Source: Nonomuraea gerenzanensis (GTDB taxonomy: Bacteria > Actinomycetota > Actinomycetes > Streptosporangiales > Streptosporangiaceae). Taken from it: a stretch of 64,000 bases of DNA. Positions 1-8,867 of the stretch are shown in pieces. The first letter of the stretch is position 1, and every line of letters begins with the position of its first letter. The DNA is taken from positions 3,658,001 through 3,722,000 of the forward strand of contig NZ_CP084058.1 of the NCBI RefSeq assembly GCF_020215645.1, written 5' to 3'. The notes below the pieces were generated by a model that was not told the DNA's origin, ran no database searches, and was given only the letters and a program-made list of their open reading frames with translations. The position numbers and the translations under genes are program-made.

Positions 1-737
1 TCGGGATGGTATACGCCGCCTTTGTCCAGGCGGGTAAGCCTGCCGACGCGGCATTGGCGACAGGCAAGGTCGATGACGTGGCCGAGGGCAGGAGCCTGTT
101 CGAAGCGCACTGCATGAGCTGCCACGGCACCAACGCGCAGGGCACCCAGACGGCGCCCACGCTCATCGGCGTCGGCGCCGCGGCCGTCGACTTCCAGATG
201 AGCACCGGCCGCATGCCGGCCGGCGCGCCCGGCCCGCAGGCGCCGCGCAAGCCGCTCGCGCCCTGGGTCAACGAGACGGCGATCCGCCAGATCTCGGCCT
301 ACGTGCAGTCGCTCGGCGGCGGCCCGCAGGTTCCGCCCGCGGAGCACGTCGACCCCAAGCTCGGTGACGCCGGCAAGGGTGGCGAGCTGTTCCGCGCCAA
401 CTGCATCCAGTGCCACAACTGGGTCGGCGCCGGTGGTGCGCTGACGCAGGGCAAGTACGCGCCCAACCTCAACGAGGCGACGCCGACGCAGATCTACGAG
501 GCCATGGTCACCGGTCCGCAGGCCATGCCGGTCTTCAACGACACGACGATCACGCCTGAAGAGAAGCGCAGCATGATCGCCTACATCACCCAGGTTCGCG
601 AGCAGAGGGACCCGGGAGGTTTCGCCCTCGGGCGTATTGGCCCGGTCACCGAAGGTCTCGTAGCGTTCGTGGTGGGCATCGCCGCCCTCTGCCTCGCCGC
701 CATCTGGATCACCGCGAAGAAGCGACAGAAGTCATGA
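1..737 (+). CDS. qcrC: Cytochrome bc1 complex diheme cytochrome c subunit (QcrC), 5'-truncated by window edge
   Basis: This is the membrane-anchored diheme cytochrome c of the actinobacterial bcc-aa3 respiratory supercomplex. It passes electrons from the bc1 core to cytochrome aa3 oxidase. Two CXXCH heme sites are visible, CMSCH at about residues 36-40 and CIQCH at about 133-137 counted from the first visible Met at 6. One C-terminal transmembrane helix (about 212-235) is followed by a basic tail. Family members run about 260-290 aa with an N-terminal helix. Only 'MVYAAF' of that region is present, so the real start lies upstream of base 1 and the Met at 6 is internal. The stop overlaps the qcrA start (ATGA at 734), as in a coupled qcrCAB operon. 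Confidence 0.93.
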   Translation, partial: GMVYAAFVQAGKPADAALATGKVDDVAEGRSLFEAHCMSCHGTNAQGTQTAPTLIGVGAAAVDFQMSTGRMPAGAPGPQAPRKPLAPWVNETAIRQISAYVQSLGGGPQVPPAEHVDPKLGDAGKGGELFRANCIQCHNWVGAGGALTQGKYAPNLNEATPTQIYEAMVTGPQAMPVFNDTTITPEEKRSMIAYITQVREQRDPGGFALGRIGPVTEGLVAFVVGIAALCLAAIWITAKKRQKS

Positions 738-1846
738 CAGACAACGAGCACGAGATCGAGCAGCCGGATGAGCGCGTGCCCAAGCGCGTCATCGGCACCC
801 CCGCACCGGGCACCTCGATGCTCGGCACGGCGGAATCGGCCGAAGCCGACCAGGATGTCCCCGGCGTGACGCTGCAGGACCCGGCCAAGGCACGTAAGGC
901 CGAGAAGATCGTGGCGCTGTGCTTCACGATCACGTTCCTCGCGGCCATCGCGTTCATCATCTCCTACGTGTACTTCCAGGTCGGCAGCCCAGAGGCGACG
1001 GGCACCTCCAACCTGGCGCTCGGCAGCACGCTCACGATCGCGATCCTGGGGCTGGCGGTCGGCATCGTGATCTGGGTCCGCCAGATCATGCCGAAGTACT
1101 CCCTGATCCAGGAGCGCCACACGATGGCCTCGGAGGAGGCGGACCGCGACGTCGTCGCGGACACCTTCCTGCGTGGCGCCAACGAGAGCGGCTTCGTCAA
1201 GCACAAGCTGCTGCGCCGCACGCTGCTGCTGGCGGCGGCGCCGCTCGGCCTGGTGCCGCTGGTGCTGCTGCGCGACCTCGACAACAACCGGATGCCGGGC
1301 GCGAGGTTCAACGACCAGCTGCGGCACACGGTGTGGGGCGAGAAGACCAAGGAGGGCAAGCCGCTCAGGCTCGTCGTCGAGGGCACCGGCCAGCCCATCA
1401 GGGCCGCCGACTTCAACTCGCCCGGCGGCATCCTGTCGGTCGTCCCCGAGGGCTACGAGCACGACCTGAACGCCCTCGCCAAGGCCACGCTGATCCTGAT
1501 CAAGTTCCGTCCGGAAGAGATCAAGGGCGGCACCAGGCTGAACTGGACGCACGACGGCATCGTCGCGTACTCCAAGATCTGCACCCATGTGGGCTGCCCC
1601 GCGGCCCTGTACGAGCAGAACACGCATCACATCCTCTGCCCGTGCCACCAGTCGACGTTCGACGCCGCCGACGGCGCCAAGGTCATCTTCGGCCCGGCCG
1701 CCCGGCCGCTGCCGCAGCTGCCGATCAGCGTCGACGCCGAGGGTTTCCTCATCGCCCAGGGCGACTTCGAGGTGCCCGTCGGTCCCAGCTACTGGGAGCG
1801 TGGTGACGCGGAGGCCGCGGCAAGGGAGAAGGGAGGCCAGGCATGA
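734..1846 (+). CDS. qcrA: Cytochrome bc1 complex Rieske iron-sulfur subunit (QcrA)
   Basis: Rieske protein of the menaquinol:cytochrome c reductase; it carries electrons from menaquinol at cytochrome b to cytochrome c. The [2Fe-2S] ligand boxes are CTHVGC (residues 283-288) and CPCHQS (from about 302). The long N-terminal part with hydrophobic segments (about 57-80, 92-112 and 160-180) is the three-helix form typical of actinobacteria, and 370 aa is a normal length. The start overlaps the qcrC stop by 4 nt, and its own stop overlaps the qcrB start (ATGA at 1843), so the three subunits should be translationally coupled. Confidence 0.96.
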   Translation: MTDNEHEIEQPDERVPKRVIGTPAPGTSMLGTAESAEADQDVPGVTLQDPAKARKAEKIVALCFTITFLAAIAFIISYVYFQVGSPEATGTSNLALGSTLTIAILGLAVGIVIWVRQIMPKYSLIQERHTMASEEADRDVVADTFLRGANESGFVKHKLLRRTLLLAAAPLGLVPLVLLRDLDNNRMPGARFNDQLRHTVWGEKTKEGKPLRLVVEGTGQPIRAADFNSPGGILSVVPEGYEHDLNALAKATLILIKFRPEEIKGGTRLNWTHDGIVAYSKICTHVGCPAALYEQNTHHILCPCHQSTFDAADGAKVIFGPAARPLPQLPISVDAEGFLIAQGDFEVPVGPSYWERGDAEAAAREKGGQA

Positions 1847-3498
1847 GTGAGCTGAAGGCCGCGCCGAAGGCCATCGCCGGGCCGTCGAACTTCCTCGACG
1901 AGCGCCTCGGCGGCGCCAACTTCCTCAAGCGCAACCTGCGCAAGATCTTCCCTGACCACTGGTCGTTCCTGCTGGGTGAGATCGCGCTCTACTCCTTCGT
2001 CATCCTGCTGCTGACCGGTACGTTCCTGACGTTCTGGTTCAAGCCCAGCATGATGGAGGTCGCCTACGACGGCTCGTACGCGCCGCTCAGGGGCGTCATG
2101 ATGTCCGAGGCCTACGCGTCGTCGCTGGAGATCAGCTTCGACGTCCGGGGTGGTCTGCTCATCCGGCAGATGCACCACTGGGCGGCCCTGCTCTTCGTGG
2201 CCGGCATGATGGTCCACGCGCTGCGCGTGTTCTTCACCGGCGCCTACCGCAAGCCGCGCGAGATCAACTGGATCATCGGCGTGCTGCTGCTGACGCTGGC
2301 GCTGGCCGAGGGCCTGACCGGCTACTCCCTGCCCGACGACCTGCTCTCCGGCGCCGGTCTGCGGATCACCGAGGGCGTGGCGATCTCGCTGCCGCTGGTC
2401 GGCACGTACATCACGTTCTTCCTGTTCGGCGGGGAGTATCCGGGTGAGGATGTCATCTCCCGGTTCTACTCGCTGCACATCCTGCTCATCCCGGGCATCC
2501 TCCTGGCGCTGATCTCGGCGCACATGGTGCTCATGTGGGTGCAGAAGCACACGCAGATGCCGGGCAAGGGACGTACGAACCAGAACGTCGTGGGTGCGCC
2601 GTTCTACCCGGCCTTCATGCTCAAGGCCGGCGCGTACTTCCTGTTCACGCTGGGCGTGGTCAGCGGTCTGGCGACGTTCACCCAGATCAACCCGATCTGG
2701 CTGTTCGGCCCGTACACGCCGGCGGACGTCTCGGCGGGCTCGCAGCCCGACTTCTACATGGGCTTCCTCGAAGGCGCGCTGCGCATCATGCCACCGTGGG
2801 AGATCAACCTCTTCGGCACGGCCCACGCGGGCACGCTGCCGTTGAGCGTCATCATCCCGGCGCTGGTGCCGATGGGCATCATCATGACCGGTCTGGCGCT
2901 GTACCCGTTCCTCGAACGGTGGATCACCGGCGACAACCGCGAGCACCACGTCGCCGACCGGCCGCGCAACAACCCGCACCGCACCTCGATCGGCATCTCG
3001 GCGATGACGTTCTACGGCGTGCTGTGGCTGCTCGGCGCGAACGACGAGATCGCGGCGAACTTCCACGTGAGCCTGAACCACACGACCTACGCCGGTCGCG
3101 TGCTGATCTTCGTCGGGCCGATCCTGGCCTACCTGATCACCTACCGCATCTGCCTCGGCCTGCAGCGCTCCGACCAGGCGATCATCTCGCACGGTGTGGA
3201 GTCCGGCGTGATCAAGCGGCTGCCGCACGGTGAGTTCATCGAGGTCCACACGCCGCCGTCGGACGACATCGAGGCTCACATGCGCGGCAAGGAGCCGGTG
3301 CCGATGCTGCCGGTGGACGAGGACAGCTCGGGCATCCCGCCCAAGGGCATGCGCGGGCCGATCGGGAAGCTGCGCGGGCGCATGTCCAAGGCGTACGGCG
3401 GGGAGAAGATCCCCATGGACGACGGGCATGGGCACGACGAGGACGAGCACGCCGCCATCGGCAGTGGCGGCGGCGAGGACCGCAGCATCACGCACTGA
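1843..3498 (+). CDS. qcrB: Cytochrome bc1 complex cytochrome b subunit (QcrB)
   Basis: Multi-helix diheme cytochrome b that holds the menaquinol oxidation site; in mycobacteria it is the target of Q203-type inhibitors. The 551 aa protein shows the usual hydrophobic helices, histidines in helices B and D (for example MHHWAALLFVAGMMVHALRV), the 'PPWE' quinol-site motif (IMPPWEINLF) and the extra C-terminal extension of actinobacterial QcrB. The tail ends in an acidic, His-rich stretch (DDGHGHDEDEH). It is the last gene of the qcr operon and is followed 18 nt later by a strong terminator hairpin. Confidence 0.96.
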   Translation: MSELKAAPKAIAGPSNFLDERLGGANFLKRNLRKIFPDHWSFLLGEIALYSFVILLLTGTFLTFWFKPSMMEVAYDGSYAPLRGVMMSEAYASSLEISFDVRGGLLIRQMHHWAALLFVAGMMVHALRVFFTGAYRKPREINWIIGVLLLTLALAEGLTGYSLPDDLLSGAGLRITEGVAISLPLVGTYITFFLFGGEYPGEDVISRFYSLHILLIPGILLALISAHMVLMWVQKHTQMPGKGRTNQNVVGAPFYPAFMLKAGAYFLFTLGVVSGLATFTQINPIWLFGPYTPADVSAGSQPDFYMGFLEGALRIMPPWEINLFGTAHAGTLPLSVIIPALVPMGIIMTGLALYPFLERWITGDNREHHVADRPRNNPHRTSIGISAMTFYGVLWLLGANDEIAANFHVSLNHTTYAGRVLIFVGPILAYLITYRICLGLQRSDQAIISHGVESGVIKRLPHGEFIEVHTPPSDDIEAHMRGKEPVPMLPVDEDSSGIPPKGMRGPIGKLRGRMSKAYGGEKIPMDDGHGHDEDEHAAIGSGGGEDRSITH

Positions 3499-3516
3499 AT
3501 CTGCCGCCACAACCGC

Positions 3517-3552
3517 ACGGGCCCGGACGAGAGAACTCTCGTCCGGGCCCGT
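3517..3552 (+). terminator. Terminator hairpin after qcrB
   Basis: Perfect inverted repeat with 17-nt arms at 3517-3533 and 3536-3552. The central bases form the loop. It lies between the end of qcrB and the opposing gene ending at 3713, so it could serve both strands. There is no clear T-run, as is common in GC-rich actinomycetes. Confidence 0.8.
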
Positions 3553-3712
3553 CGGCGTTGGTGGGGTGGGGGTGGGTGCTGGTGTGCGGTGGCTCGCGGT
3601 TCCGTGCGCGGGCCCTGCGCCGCTCGGCGGGGCCGGTCGGCGCGGCGTCCAGCGGCCCGGAGGCGCGACGCGCGCGTGCCCCGAGCGGGCCGGGGACCGG
3701 CCCGGGAGGCGG

Positions 3713-4000
3713 TCAGTCGGCCTCGGGGAAGCCGATCGAGAAGGCCGCGTCCAGGTCGTGCTTGGAGTAAGCACGGAAGGCGATGTGCGTCTCCGTGTGC
3801 AGCACCCCGGCGACCTTGTTGATCCGCCCCGGCACCACCTCGGCGATCTCCTCGTAAGCCGCGACCCGCACCATGGCCAGCAGGTCGTACTCGCCGGTGA
3901 TGGAGTAGACCTCGCTGACCCCCTCGATCTCGGCGATCGTCTGGGCGACCTCCGGGATCCGGTCTACCTCTGCGTTGATGTGGACGATAGCCGTGACCAT
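3713..4000 (-). CDS. Stand-alone Lrp/AsnC effector-binding (RAM) domain protein
   Basis: A 95 aa protein that is only the RAM/AsnC ligand-binding fold of Lrp-type regulators (VTAIVHINAEVDRIPEVAQTI, then GEYDLLAMVRV and LHTETHIAFRAYS). There is no DNA-binding helix-turn-helix. Stand-alone RAM proteins form oligomers that bind amino acids and may modulate full-length Lrp proteins or other partners. It sits alone between the qcr terminator and the exonuclease/GIY-YIG gene on the same strand, and this neighbourhood is common in actinomycetes. The ligand cannot be read from the sequence. Confidence 0.85.
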   Translation of the reverse strand: MVTAIVHINAEVDRIPEVAQTIAEIEGVSEVYSITGEYDLLAMVRVAAYEEIAEVVPGRINKVAGVLHTETHIAFRAYSKHDLDAAFSIGFPEAD

Positions 4001-4017
4001 GTATCAACTGTATCGTT

Positions 4018-5787
4018 TCACCTCAAAGGTCGCCCCTCCCGAGGGCGGCGTTGGTCGAGATGCCGGTAAGCGAGGTCAATGCGAGCCTTGTGGCGGCCCG
4101 CACCGTGGGCCGGGAGACTCCACTCGCCGTCCAGCTCCACCAGCCGCACCCCCGGCGACTCCAGCCAGCGCAGGATGCACTCCGTCTCCTCGGCGCTGGC
4201 CGCGTGCACGGGGCCCGGGCCCGGGATGACGACCTCGGCGGTGGCCTTGAGCGAGGCGACGAACGGGGTCGGGTGGGTGCCCTTGGGCATGACGCCGGCC
4301 GCGGCGAGGCGGCCGTAGCGGACCACGTGGATGTCCCACCCGCCGCCGAACGCCGGGCTGGCGGCCACCAGCTCCGGGATGCGGGTGATGGCGCTGAGCC
4401 GCTGCATGCGCGCGGCCGTACGGACGAACGAGGCCAGCCGGTCGCGGTCGACGGAGGCCTCCTCGTAGCGCTGCTCGACCGACAGGCGCTCCATGCGGGC
4501 CGAGACCGCGCTGAAGACGGGGGAGGCGTCGAGGGTCATGGCGCGGCGGGCGCTCTCGACGTGCACGGCGTACTCCTCGGGGCTCTGCCTGCCCTCGCAG
4601 GGCGCGCCGCAGCGGCCCATCTCGTGCAGCACGCACGCCGCCCGCCTGGTGCGCAGCGTGACCGGCTGCGTGCACTGGCGCAGCGGGACGGCCTCGTGCA
4701 GGGCGATGCGGGCGTCGTCGGCCTGGCGGGCGCTGGTGAAGGGGCCGAGGTAGGTGGCGCCGTCGTCCTTGAGGTCGCGCACGATCGACAGCCGAGGGAA
4801 GACGTCGGTGGTGAGCTTGAGCCACAACATCTTCTCCGGGAAGCGCGAGCGCCGGTTGTAGCGCGGCTTGGCGCCGCCGATCAGGCGCAGCTCGCGGACC
4901 TCCGCCTCCAGCGCGGTCGAGCAGACGATGTGGCGCACCCGCTCGGCGATGCCGATCATCTCGCGGATGCGGGGGCGGGTCTCGCCGGCGGTGAAGTAGG
5001 AGCGCACGCGGTTGCGCAGGTTGGTGCTCTTGCCGATGTAGAGGACCTCGCCGCGCTCGTCCTCGAACAGGTAGACGCCCGGCGCGTGCGGCACCGACTC
5101 GGCGAGGTGGCGCTTGCGCTGCTGCTCGGGCGTGGGGGCGCGGACGAACGACTTCAGCTCCTCCAGCGTGTGCACCTGGAAGGAGCCGGCCCGCTCGATC
5201 AGCCCGTGCAGCACGTCGACGGTCGCCCTGGCGTCCTGGAGGGCACGGTGGCACGGCTCGACGGGGCTGCGGAAGAACCTGGCCAGCGTCGCCAGCTTGG
5301 CGTTGGGCGTCTCGTCGCGGGTCAGCACCCGCCGGGCCAGATCGACGGTGTCGACGACCGGGTTGGCCGGCGGGGGATAGCCGAGCGCGGCGCACGCGGC
5401 CTTGATGAAGCGGGTGTCGAAGCCGGCGTTGTGCGCCACCAGCGTGGACCCCCTGATGAACTCCAGGAAGCTCGGCAGCACCGACTCGATCTTGGGCGCG
5501 GCCAGCACCATCGCGTCGGTGATGCCGGTCAGCACCGAGATGAACGGCGGGATCGGCCCCCCGGGATCGACCAGCGTCGAGAACTCGCCGAGCACCTCGC
5601 CCGCCCGCACCTTGACCGCGCCGATCTCGGTGATGGCGTCCTCGGCGGGCGCGCCGCCGGTCGTCTCGAGGTCGAACACGACGAACGTGACTTCGCTCAG
5701 CGGCGTGCCGAGCTCGTCGAGAGTGCCTTGAACCGGATCCACGAACCAAGACCATAGAGAGAGGGACCGACAGGAACGAGTAAGCAC
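4018..5787 (-). CDS. DEDDh exonuclease fused to GIY-YIG (UvrC/Cho-like) nuclease
   Basis: Two nuclease modules in one chain. The N-terminal part is a DnaQ/DEDDh 3'-5' exonuclease with motifs VFDLETTG (D, E), HNAGFDTRF (D) and the H...D pair in CHRALQDAR. The C-terminal part resembles UvrC/Cho: GIY-YIG motif (GVYLFEDERGEVLYIGKSTNLRNRVRSYF region), the catalytic-type Glu (EAEVREL), a Cys-containing UvrC segment and a UVR-like stretch. The UvrC RNase H-like half is absent. It probably acts in DNA repair or nucleic-acid trimming. A GTG at 5787 has AGGA 9 nt upstream; a GTG at 5742 (VDPVQGTLDEL) gives the N-terminus I would expect but lacks a ribosome site. The gene is divergent from the kinase gene at 5818. 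Confidence 0.85.
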   Translation of the reverse strand: MLTRSCRSLSLWSWFVDPVQGTLDELGTPLSEVTFVVFDLETTGGAPAEDAITEIGAVKVRAGEVLGEFSTLVDPGGPIPPFISVLTGITDAMVLAAPKIESVLPSFLEFIRGSTLVAHNAGFDTRFIKAACAALGYPPPANPVVDTVDLARRVLTRDETPNAKLATLARFFRSPVEPCHRALQDARATVDVLHGLIERAGSFQVHTLEELKSFVRAPTPEQQRKRHLAESVPHAPGVYLFEDERGEVLYIGKSTNLRNRVRSYFTAGETRPRIREMIGIAERVRHIVCSTALEAEVRELRLIGGAKPRYNRRSRFPEKMLWLKLTTDVFPRLSIVRDLKDDGATYLGPFTSARQADDARIALHEAVPLRQCTQPVTLRTRRAACVLHEMGRCGAPCEGRQSPEEYAVHVESARRAMTLDASPVFSAVSARMERLSVEQRYEEASVDRDRLASFVRTAARMQRLSAITRIPELVAASPAFGGGWDIHVVRYGRLAAAGVMPKGTHPTPFVASLKATAEVVIPGPGPVHAASAEETECILRWLESPGVRLVELDGEWSLPAHGAGRHKARIDLAYRHLDQRRPREGRPLR

Positions 5788-5804
5788 CCCTCTTGATCCT
5801 TAGT

Positions 5805-5817
5805 TACCCTTCCCTTT
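5805..5817 (+). promoter_or_regulatory. -10 element of a probable leaderless promoter for the first kinase gene
   Basis: TACCCT at 5805-5810 fits the actinobacterial TANNNT -10 and lies 7 nt before the ATG at 5818. No Shine-Dalgarno sequence precedes this ATG. Transcription would begin at or next to the start codon. No convincing -35 is seen. Confidence 0.4.
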
Positions 5818-7314
5818 ATGTCCGCGGGAAGACTTTCCGGCCGTTACTCCCTGCTTCGTCCGCTGGGCGCGGGCGGCATGGGGAAAGTATGGCTGGCCAG
5901 GGACGAGATGCTCCACCGCGATGTCGCGGTCAAGGAGCTGACGCTGCCCGAGGGCATGTCCGACAGGGAGCGGCACGACCTGGTGACGAGGGCCGTGCGC
6001 GAGGCGCAGGCCATGGCCCGGCTGCGCCACCCCGGCATCGTGGCGCTGCACGACGTGGTCGTCGAGCAGGAGCGGCCCTGGCTGGTGATGGAGCTGCTGC
6101 GCGGCCGCACGCTGGCCGAGACCGTGCGCGAGTTCGGGCCCATGCCGCCCGAGTACGCCGCCAGGATCGGCGCCGACGTGCTGGAGGCGCTGATGGTGGC
6201 GCACGCCCAGGGCATGCAGCACCGCGACGTCAAGCCGGGCAACGTGTTCCTGACCGAGAGCGGCCGGGTGGTGCTCACCGACTTCGGCATCGCCAGGCAG
6301 GAGGGCCAGGCCACGATCACCGAGCAGGGACTGACGATCGGCTCGCCCGGGTTCATCGCGCCCGAGCGGCTGGAGGGCCAGCCCGGCGGCCCGGCCAGCG
6401 ACCTGTGGTCGCTCGGCGCCACGCTGCACATGGCGCTGAAGGGCACGCCCGCCTACGACGGCTCGGCGGCCCAGCGCATCCGTGCCACGCTGATGGAGCC
6501 GCTGCCCCCGCTGGAGGGCCCGCTCGGGCCGGTGGTGACCGCCATGATGGCCTACCAGCCCGCCGCCCGCCCCGACCCGCGCGTGGCCGTCGAGGTGTTG
6601 CGGCAGGTCGCGGCCGGCCGTCCCGCGCCGCGGCTGCCCGTCAACGCCGAGGTGACCGCGCCGGTCAAGCGGCGCGGCAGGGTGGCGCTGTGGACCGCCG
6701 CGGCGGCGGTGCTGGTCGCGGGGGCGGGCGCGACGGGGTTCGTGCTGCTGGACCGCGACGGCGGTGGCGGCGCCGGCGCCTTCACCGTGCCGCTGGACGT
6801 CTGCACGCTCCTCGGCCAGCAGGAGGTCGGCAGGCTGTTGCGTACGCAGCAGCCGCCGAAGGGCACGCCGGACTCCGACGAGATCGGCCCCAAGTGCGGC
6901 TGGCCGCTGCAGGGCACCGGCGTGGGCCTGCAGGTGCAGCGCGACTCCGACACCGTGGACCCCTGGTCCATGACCGAGACCTCGGCCCGCGCGCTCTTCC
7001 GCAACCAGCAGCGCTACTGGGCCAAGTACGACTCCGTCGACTGGACCTGGCCCGAGATCGGCGTGAGCAAGTCGATGCGGGCGGCGCGCACGCCGGTGCG
7101 CCCGCTCACGGGCGTCGGCGAGGAGGCGTTCGGCTTCGAGCTGAAGGGCCCGACGGGCCGCATGGTCTCGGCCCACGTCTACTACCGGCTGGCCAACCTG
7201 GTCGTCAGCGTCGAGTACACCACTCTCTCCGACAAGCCGACCGACGAGGACATCAAGCAGGCGGCCCTGAAAGCCGCGCAGGCGAGCGAGCAGGCGTTGC
7301 GCGATGCCAGGTGA
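5818..7314 (+). CDS. Receptor-type Ser/Thr protein kinase with DUF3558-like extracellular domain
   Basis: Hanks-type membrane kinase (498 aa). Cytoplasmic catalytic domain at residues 9-270: glycine loop GAGGMGKV, Lys39 in VAVKE, HRD at 135-137 with KPGN, DFG from 155, and an activation loop with T/S before the SPGFIAPE segment. A single membrane helix lies at about 289-312. The outside part has 'DVCTLLGQQEVGRLL...CGW', a Cys-containing module resembling DUF3558 lipoprotein-type domains. The next kinase gene starts 11 nt before this stop and its outer domain is related, so both probably sense related signals at the wall. No PASTA repeats are present, so it is not PknB. Confidence 0.92.
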   Translation: MSAGRLSGRYSLLRPLGAGGMGKVWLARDEMLHRDVAVKELTLPEGMSDRERHDLVTRAVREAQAMARLRHPGIVALHDVVVEQERPWLVMELLRGRTLAETVREFGPMPPEYAARIGADVLEALMVAHAQGMQHRDVKPGNVFLTESGRVVLTDFGIARQEGQATITEQGLTIGSPGFIAPERLEGQPGGPASDLWSLGATLHMALKGTPAYDGSAAQRIRATLMEPLPPLEGPLGPVVTAMMAYQPAARPDPRVAVEVLRQVAAGRPAPRLPVNAEVTAPVKRRGRVALWTAAAAVLVAGAGATGFVLLDRDGGGGAGAFTVPLDVCTLLGQQEVGRLLRTQQPPKGTPDSDEIGPKCGWPLQGTGVGLQVQRDSDTVDPWSMTETSARALFRNQQRYWAKYDSVDWTWPEIGVSKSMRAARTPVRPLTGVGEEAFGFELKGPTGRMVSAHVYYRLANLVVSVEYTTLSDKPTDEDIKQAALKAAQASEQALRDAR

Positions 7315-8779
7315 CCTCTACCTGCTGGCGGGCCGCTACCGGCTGATCGAGCGGCTCGGACAGGGCGGCGCCGGCACCGTGTGGCGGGCGATCGACGAGA
7401 TGCTCGACCGGCAGGTCGCGGTCAAGCAGGTGCGCATCCCCGAGGGGCTCGACCCGCGCGAGCGGGCGGAGTTCGCCGACCGCGCCATGCACGAGGCCAG
7501 GTCCGCCGGACGGCTGCGCGACCCGGCCATCGTGCTCGTGCACGACGTGGTCCTCGACGGCGGCCGGCCGTGGATCATCATGGACCTGACCACCGGCCGC
7601 TCGCTCGACAAGGTGATCAAGGAGCGGGGGCCGCTGCCGCCCGGCTTCGTGGCCGCGGTCGGGCTGCGCGTGCTGTCGGCGCTGGAGGTGGCCCACGCCC
7701 ATAGCCTGCTGCACCAGGACGTCAAGCCCGCCAACATCCTGCTGGACGCCGACGGCACGGCGATGCTCACCGACTTCGGCATCGCCGCGCCGATGGGCGG
7801 CAGGGGCGACATGTTCGGCAGCGCCGGCTCGCCCGGCTACATGGCTCCCGAGCGGCTCAACGAGCAGCCGTCCGGCCCGTCCGCCGACCTGTGGTCGCTG
7901 GGCGCGAGCCTGTACACGGCGGTGGAGGGGCGCGCGCCGTTCGAGCGGGCGCTGCCCGCCGCCGTCGCGGCGGCGGTGCTGCTGCACGAGCCGCCGTTCC
8001 CCACCAGGGCCGGGCACGAGCTGGGCCGCCTGCTGATGGCCATGCTCGCCAAGGACCCCGCCGCGCGTCCCACGGCGGCCCAGGTCCGCCAGGCGCTGAG
8101 CGGGCTGGCGGGCCAGGGCGCCGCTCCCCGCCCTGCGGAGCGGCGGCGCCGGTGGTGGCTGCTGCCCGGCGTGCTCGCCGCCGTCGTCGCGCTGGGCGCG
8201 GGCGGCTGGTACGCCGCCGCCGCGCTCGGCGAGCAGGAGACCGGCAGGTACGCCACCGCGCCCGACCCGTGCGCCCTGCTGACCGACGCCCAGGCCGCCG
8301 AGCTGGTGCGGGGCAGCCCGGAGCGCAGCCTCACCAGGCCGGGGGAGTGCCGGTGGCTCATCCGCGAGGGCATGTACCCGGCCCGCAGCCTCCTCGTCCG
8401 CGTCTGGGCCGAGCAGCCCACCGCCGACCTCGACGGCCCGCGGGTGGCGCAGCGCCGCTTCGACAGCGAGAGGAGCACCCGCGCCGCCGCCGAGGGCGTG
8501 ACGCGGCGGCAGGCGTACGGGAAGATCCGCGAGATCACCGGCGTCGGCGAGGTGGCGATCGCGCAGAACGGGTTCAGGTTCTACGAGAACTCCAACGAGA
8601 GCGGCATCGCCGACAGCATCCTGCTCTTCCGCACGAGCAACCTGCTCGGCGAGGTGATCTGGCACCGCGAGGACGTGGACGTCGACACCGCGCCCGGCGG
8701 TGAGCCGGCCGGCGCGATCACCGACCAGAAGACGGCCGTGGCCGCGGCCCGACTGATCATGGCGGCGCTGGCGAAATGA
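7304..8779 (+). CDS. Second receptor-type Ser/Thr protein kinase, HQD catalytic loop
   Basis: A 491 aa Hanks-type kinase coupled to the previous gene by an 11-nt overlap. Kinase domain: GQGGAGTV loop, Lys41 (VAVKQ), catalytic loop HQDVKPAN with His137 and Asp139, DFG from 157, and SPGYMAPE. The Arg of the usual HRD is replaced by Gln, so it is a non-RD kinase and probably does not need activation-loop phosphorylation. One membrane helix lies at about 284-308, followed by an external module (DPCALLTDAQAAELV...CRWLI) like that of the upstream kinase and the downstream protein. Confidence 0.92.
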   Translation: MPGDLYLLAGRYRLIERLGQGGAGTVWRAIDEMLDRQVAVKQVRIPEGLDPRERAEFADRAMHEARSAGRLRDPAIVLVHDVVLDGGRPWIIMDLTTGRSLDKVIKERGPLPPGFVAAVGLRVLSALEVAHAHSLLHQDVKPANILLDADGTAMLTDFGIAAPMGGRGDMFGSAGSPGYMAPERLNEQPSGPSADLWSLGASLYTAVEGRAPFERALPAAVAAAVLLHEPPFPTRAGHELGRLLMAMLAKDPAARPTAAQVRQALSGLAGQGAAPRPAERRRRWWLLPGVLAAVVALGAGGWYAAAALGEQETGRYATAPDPCALLTDAQAAELVRGSPERSLTRPGECRWLIREGMYPARSLLVRVWAEQPTADLDGPRVAQRRFDSERSTRAAAEGVTRRQAYGKIREITGVGEVAIAQNGFRFYENSNESGIADSILLFRTSNLLGEVIWHREDVDVDTAPGGEPAGAITDQKTAVAAARLIMAALAK

Positions 8780-8867
8780 GACCTTACGGCCAGAGACACT
8801 GTAAGCACCTTGCAAGGGGTGTGACTACCATGTCTCCCCGCAAGTCAGGGCAACCCCAGGAGTCCCA

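Noticed and set aside
1789..3774. Long open frame (over 600 codons) on the minus strand opposite qcrB
   Set aside because: It is a GC-rich shadow frame: full of Arg/His/Ala with no conserved domain, and it lies opposite an unmistakable cytochrome b gene.
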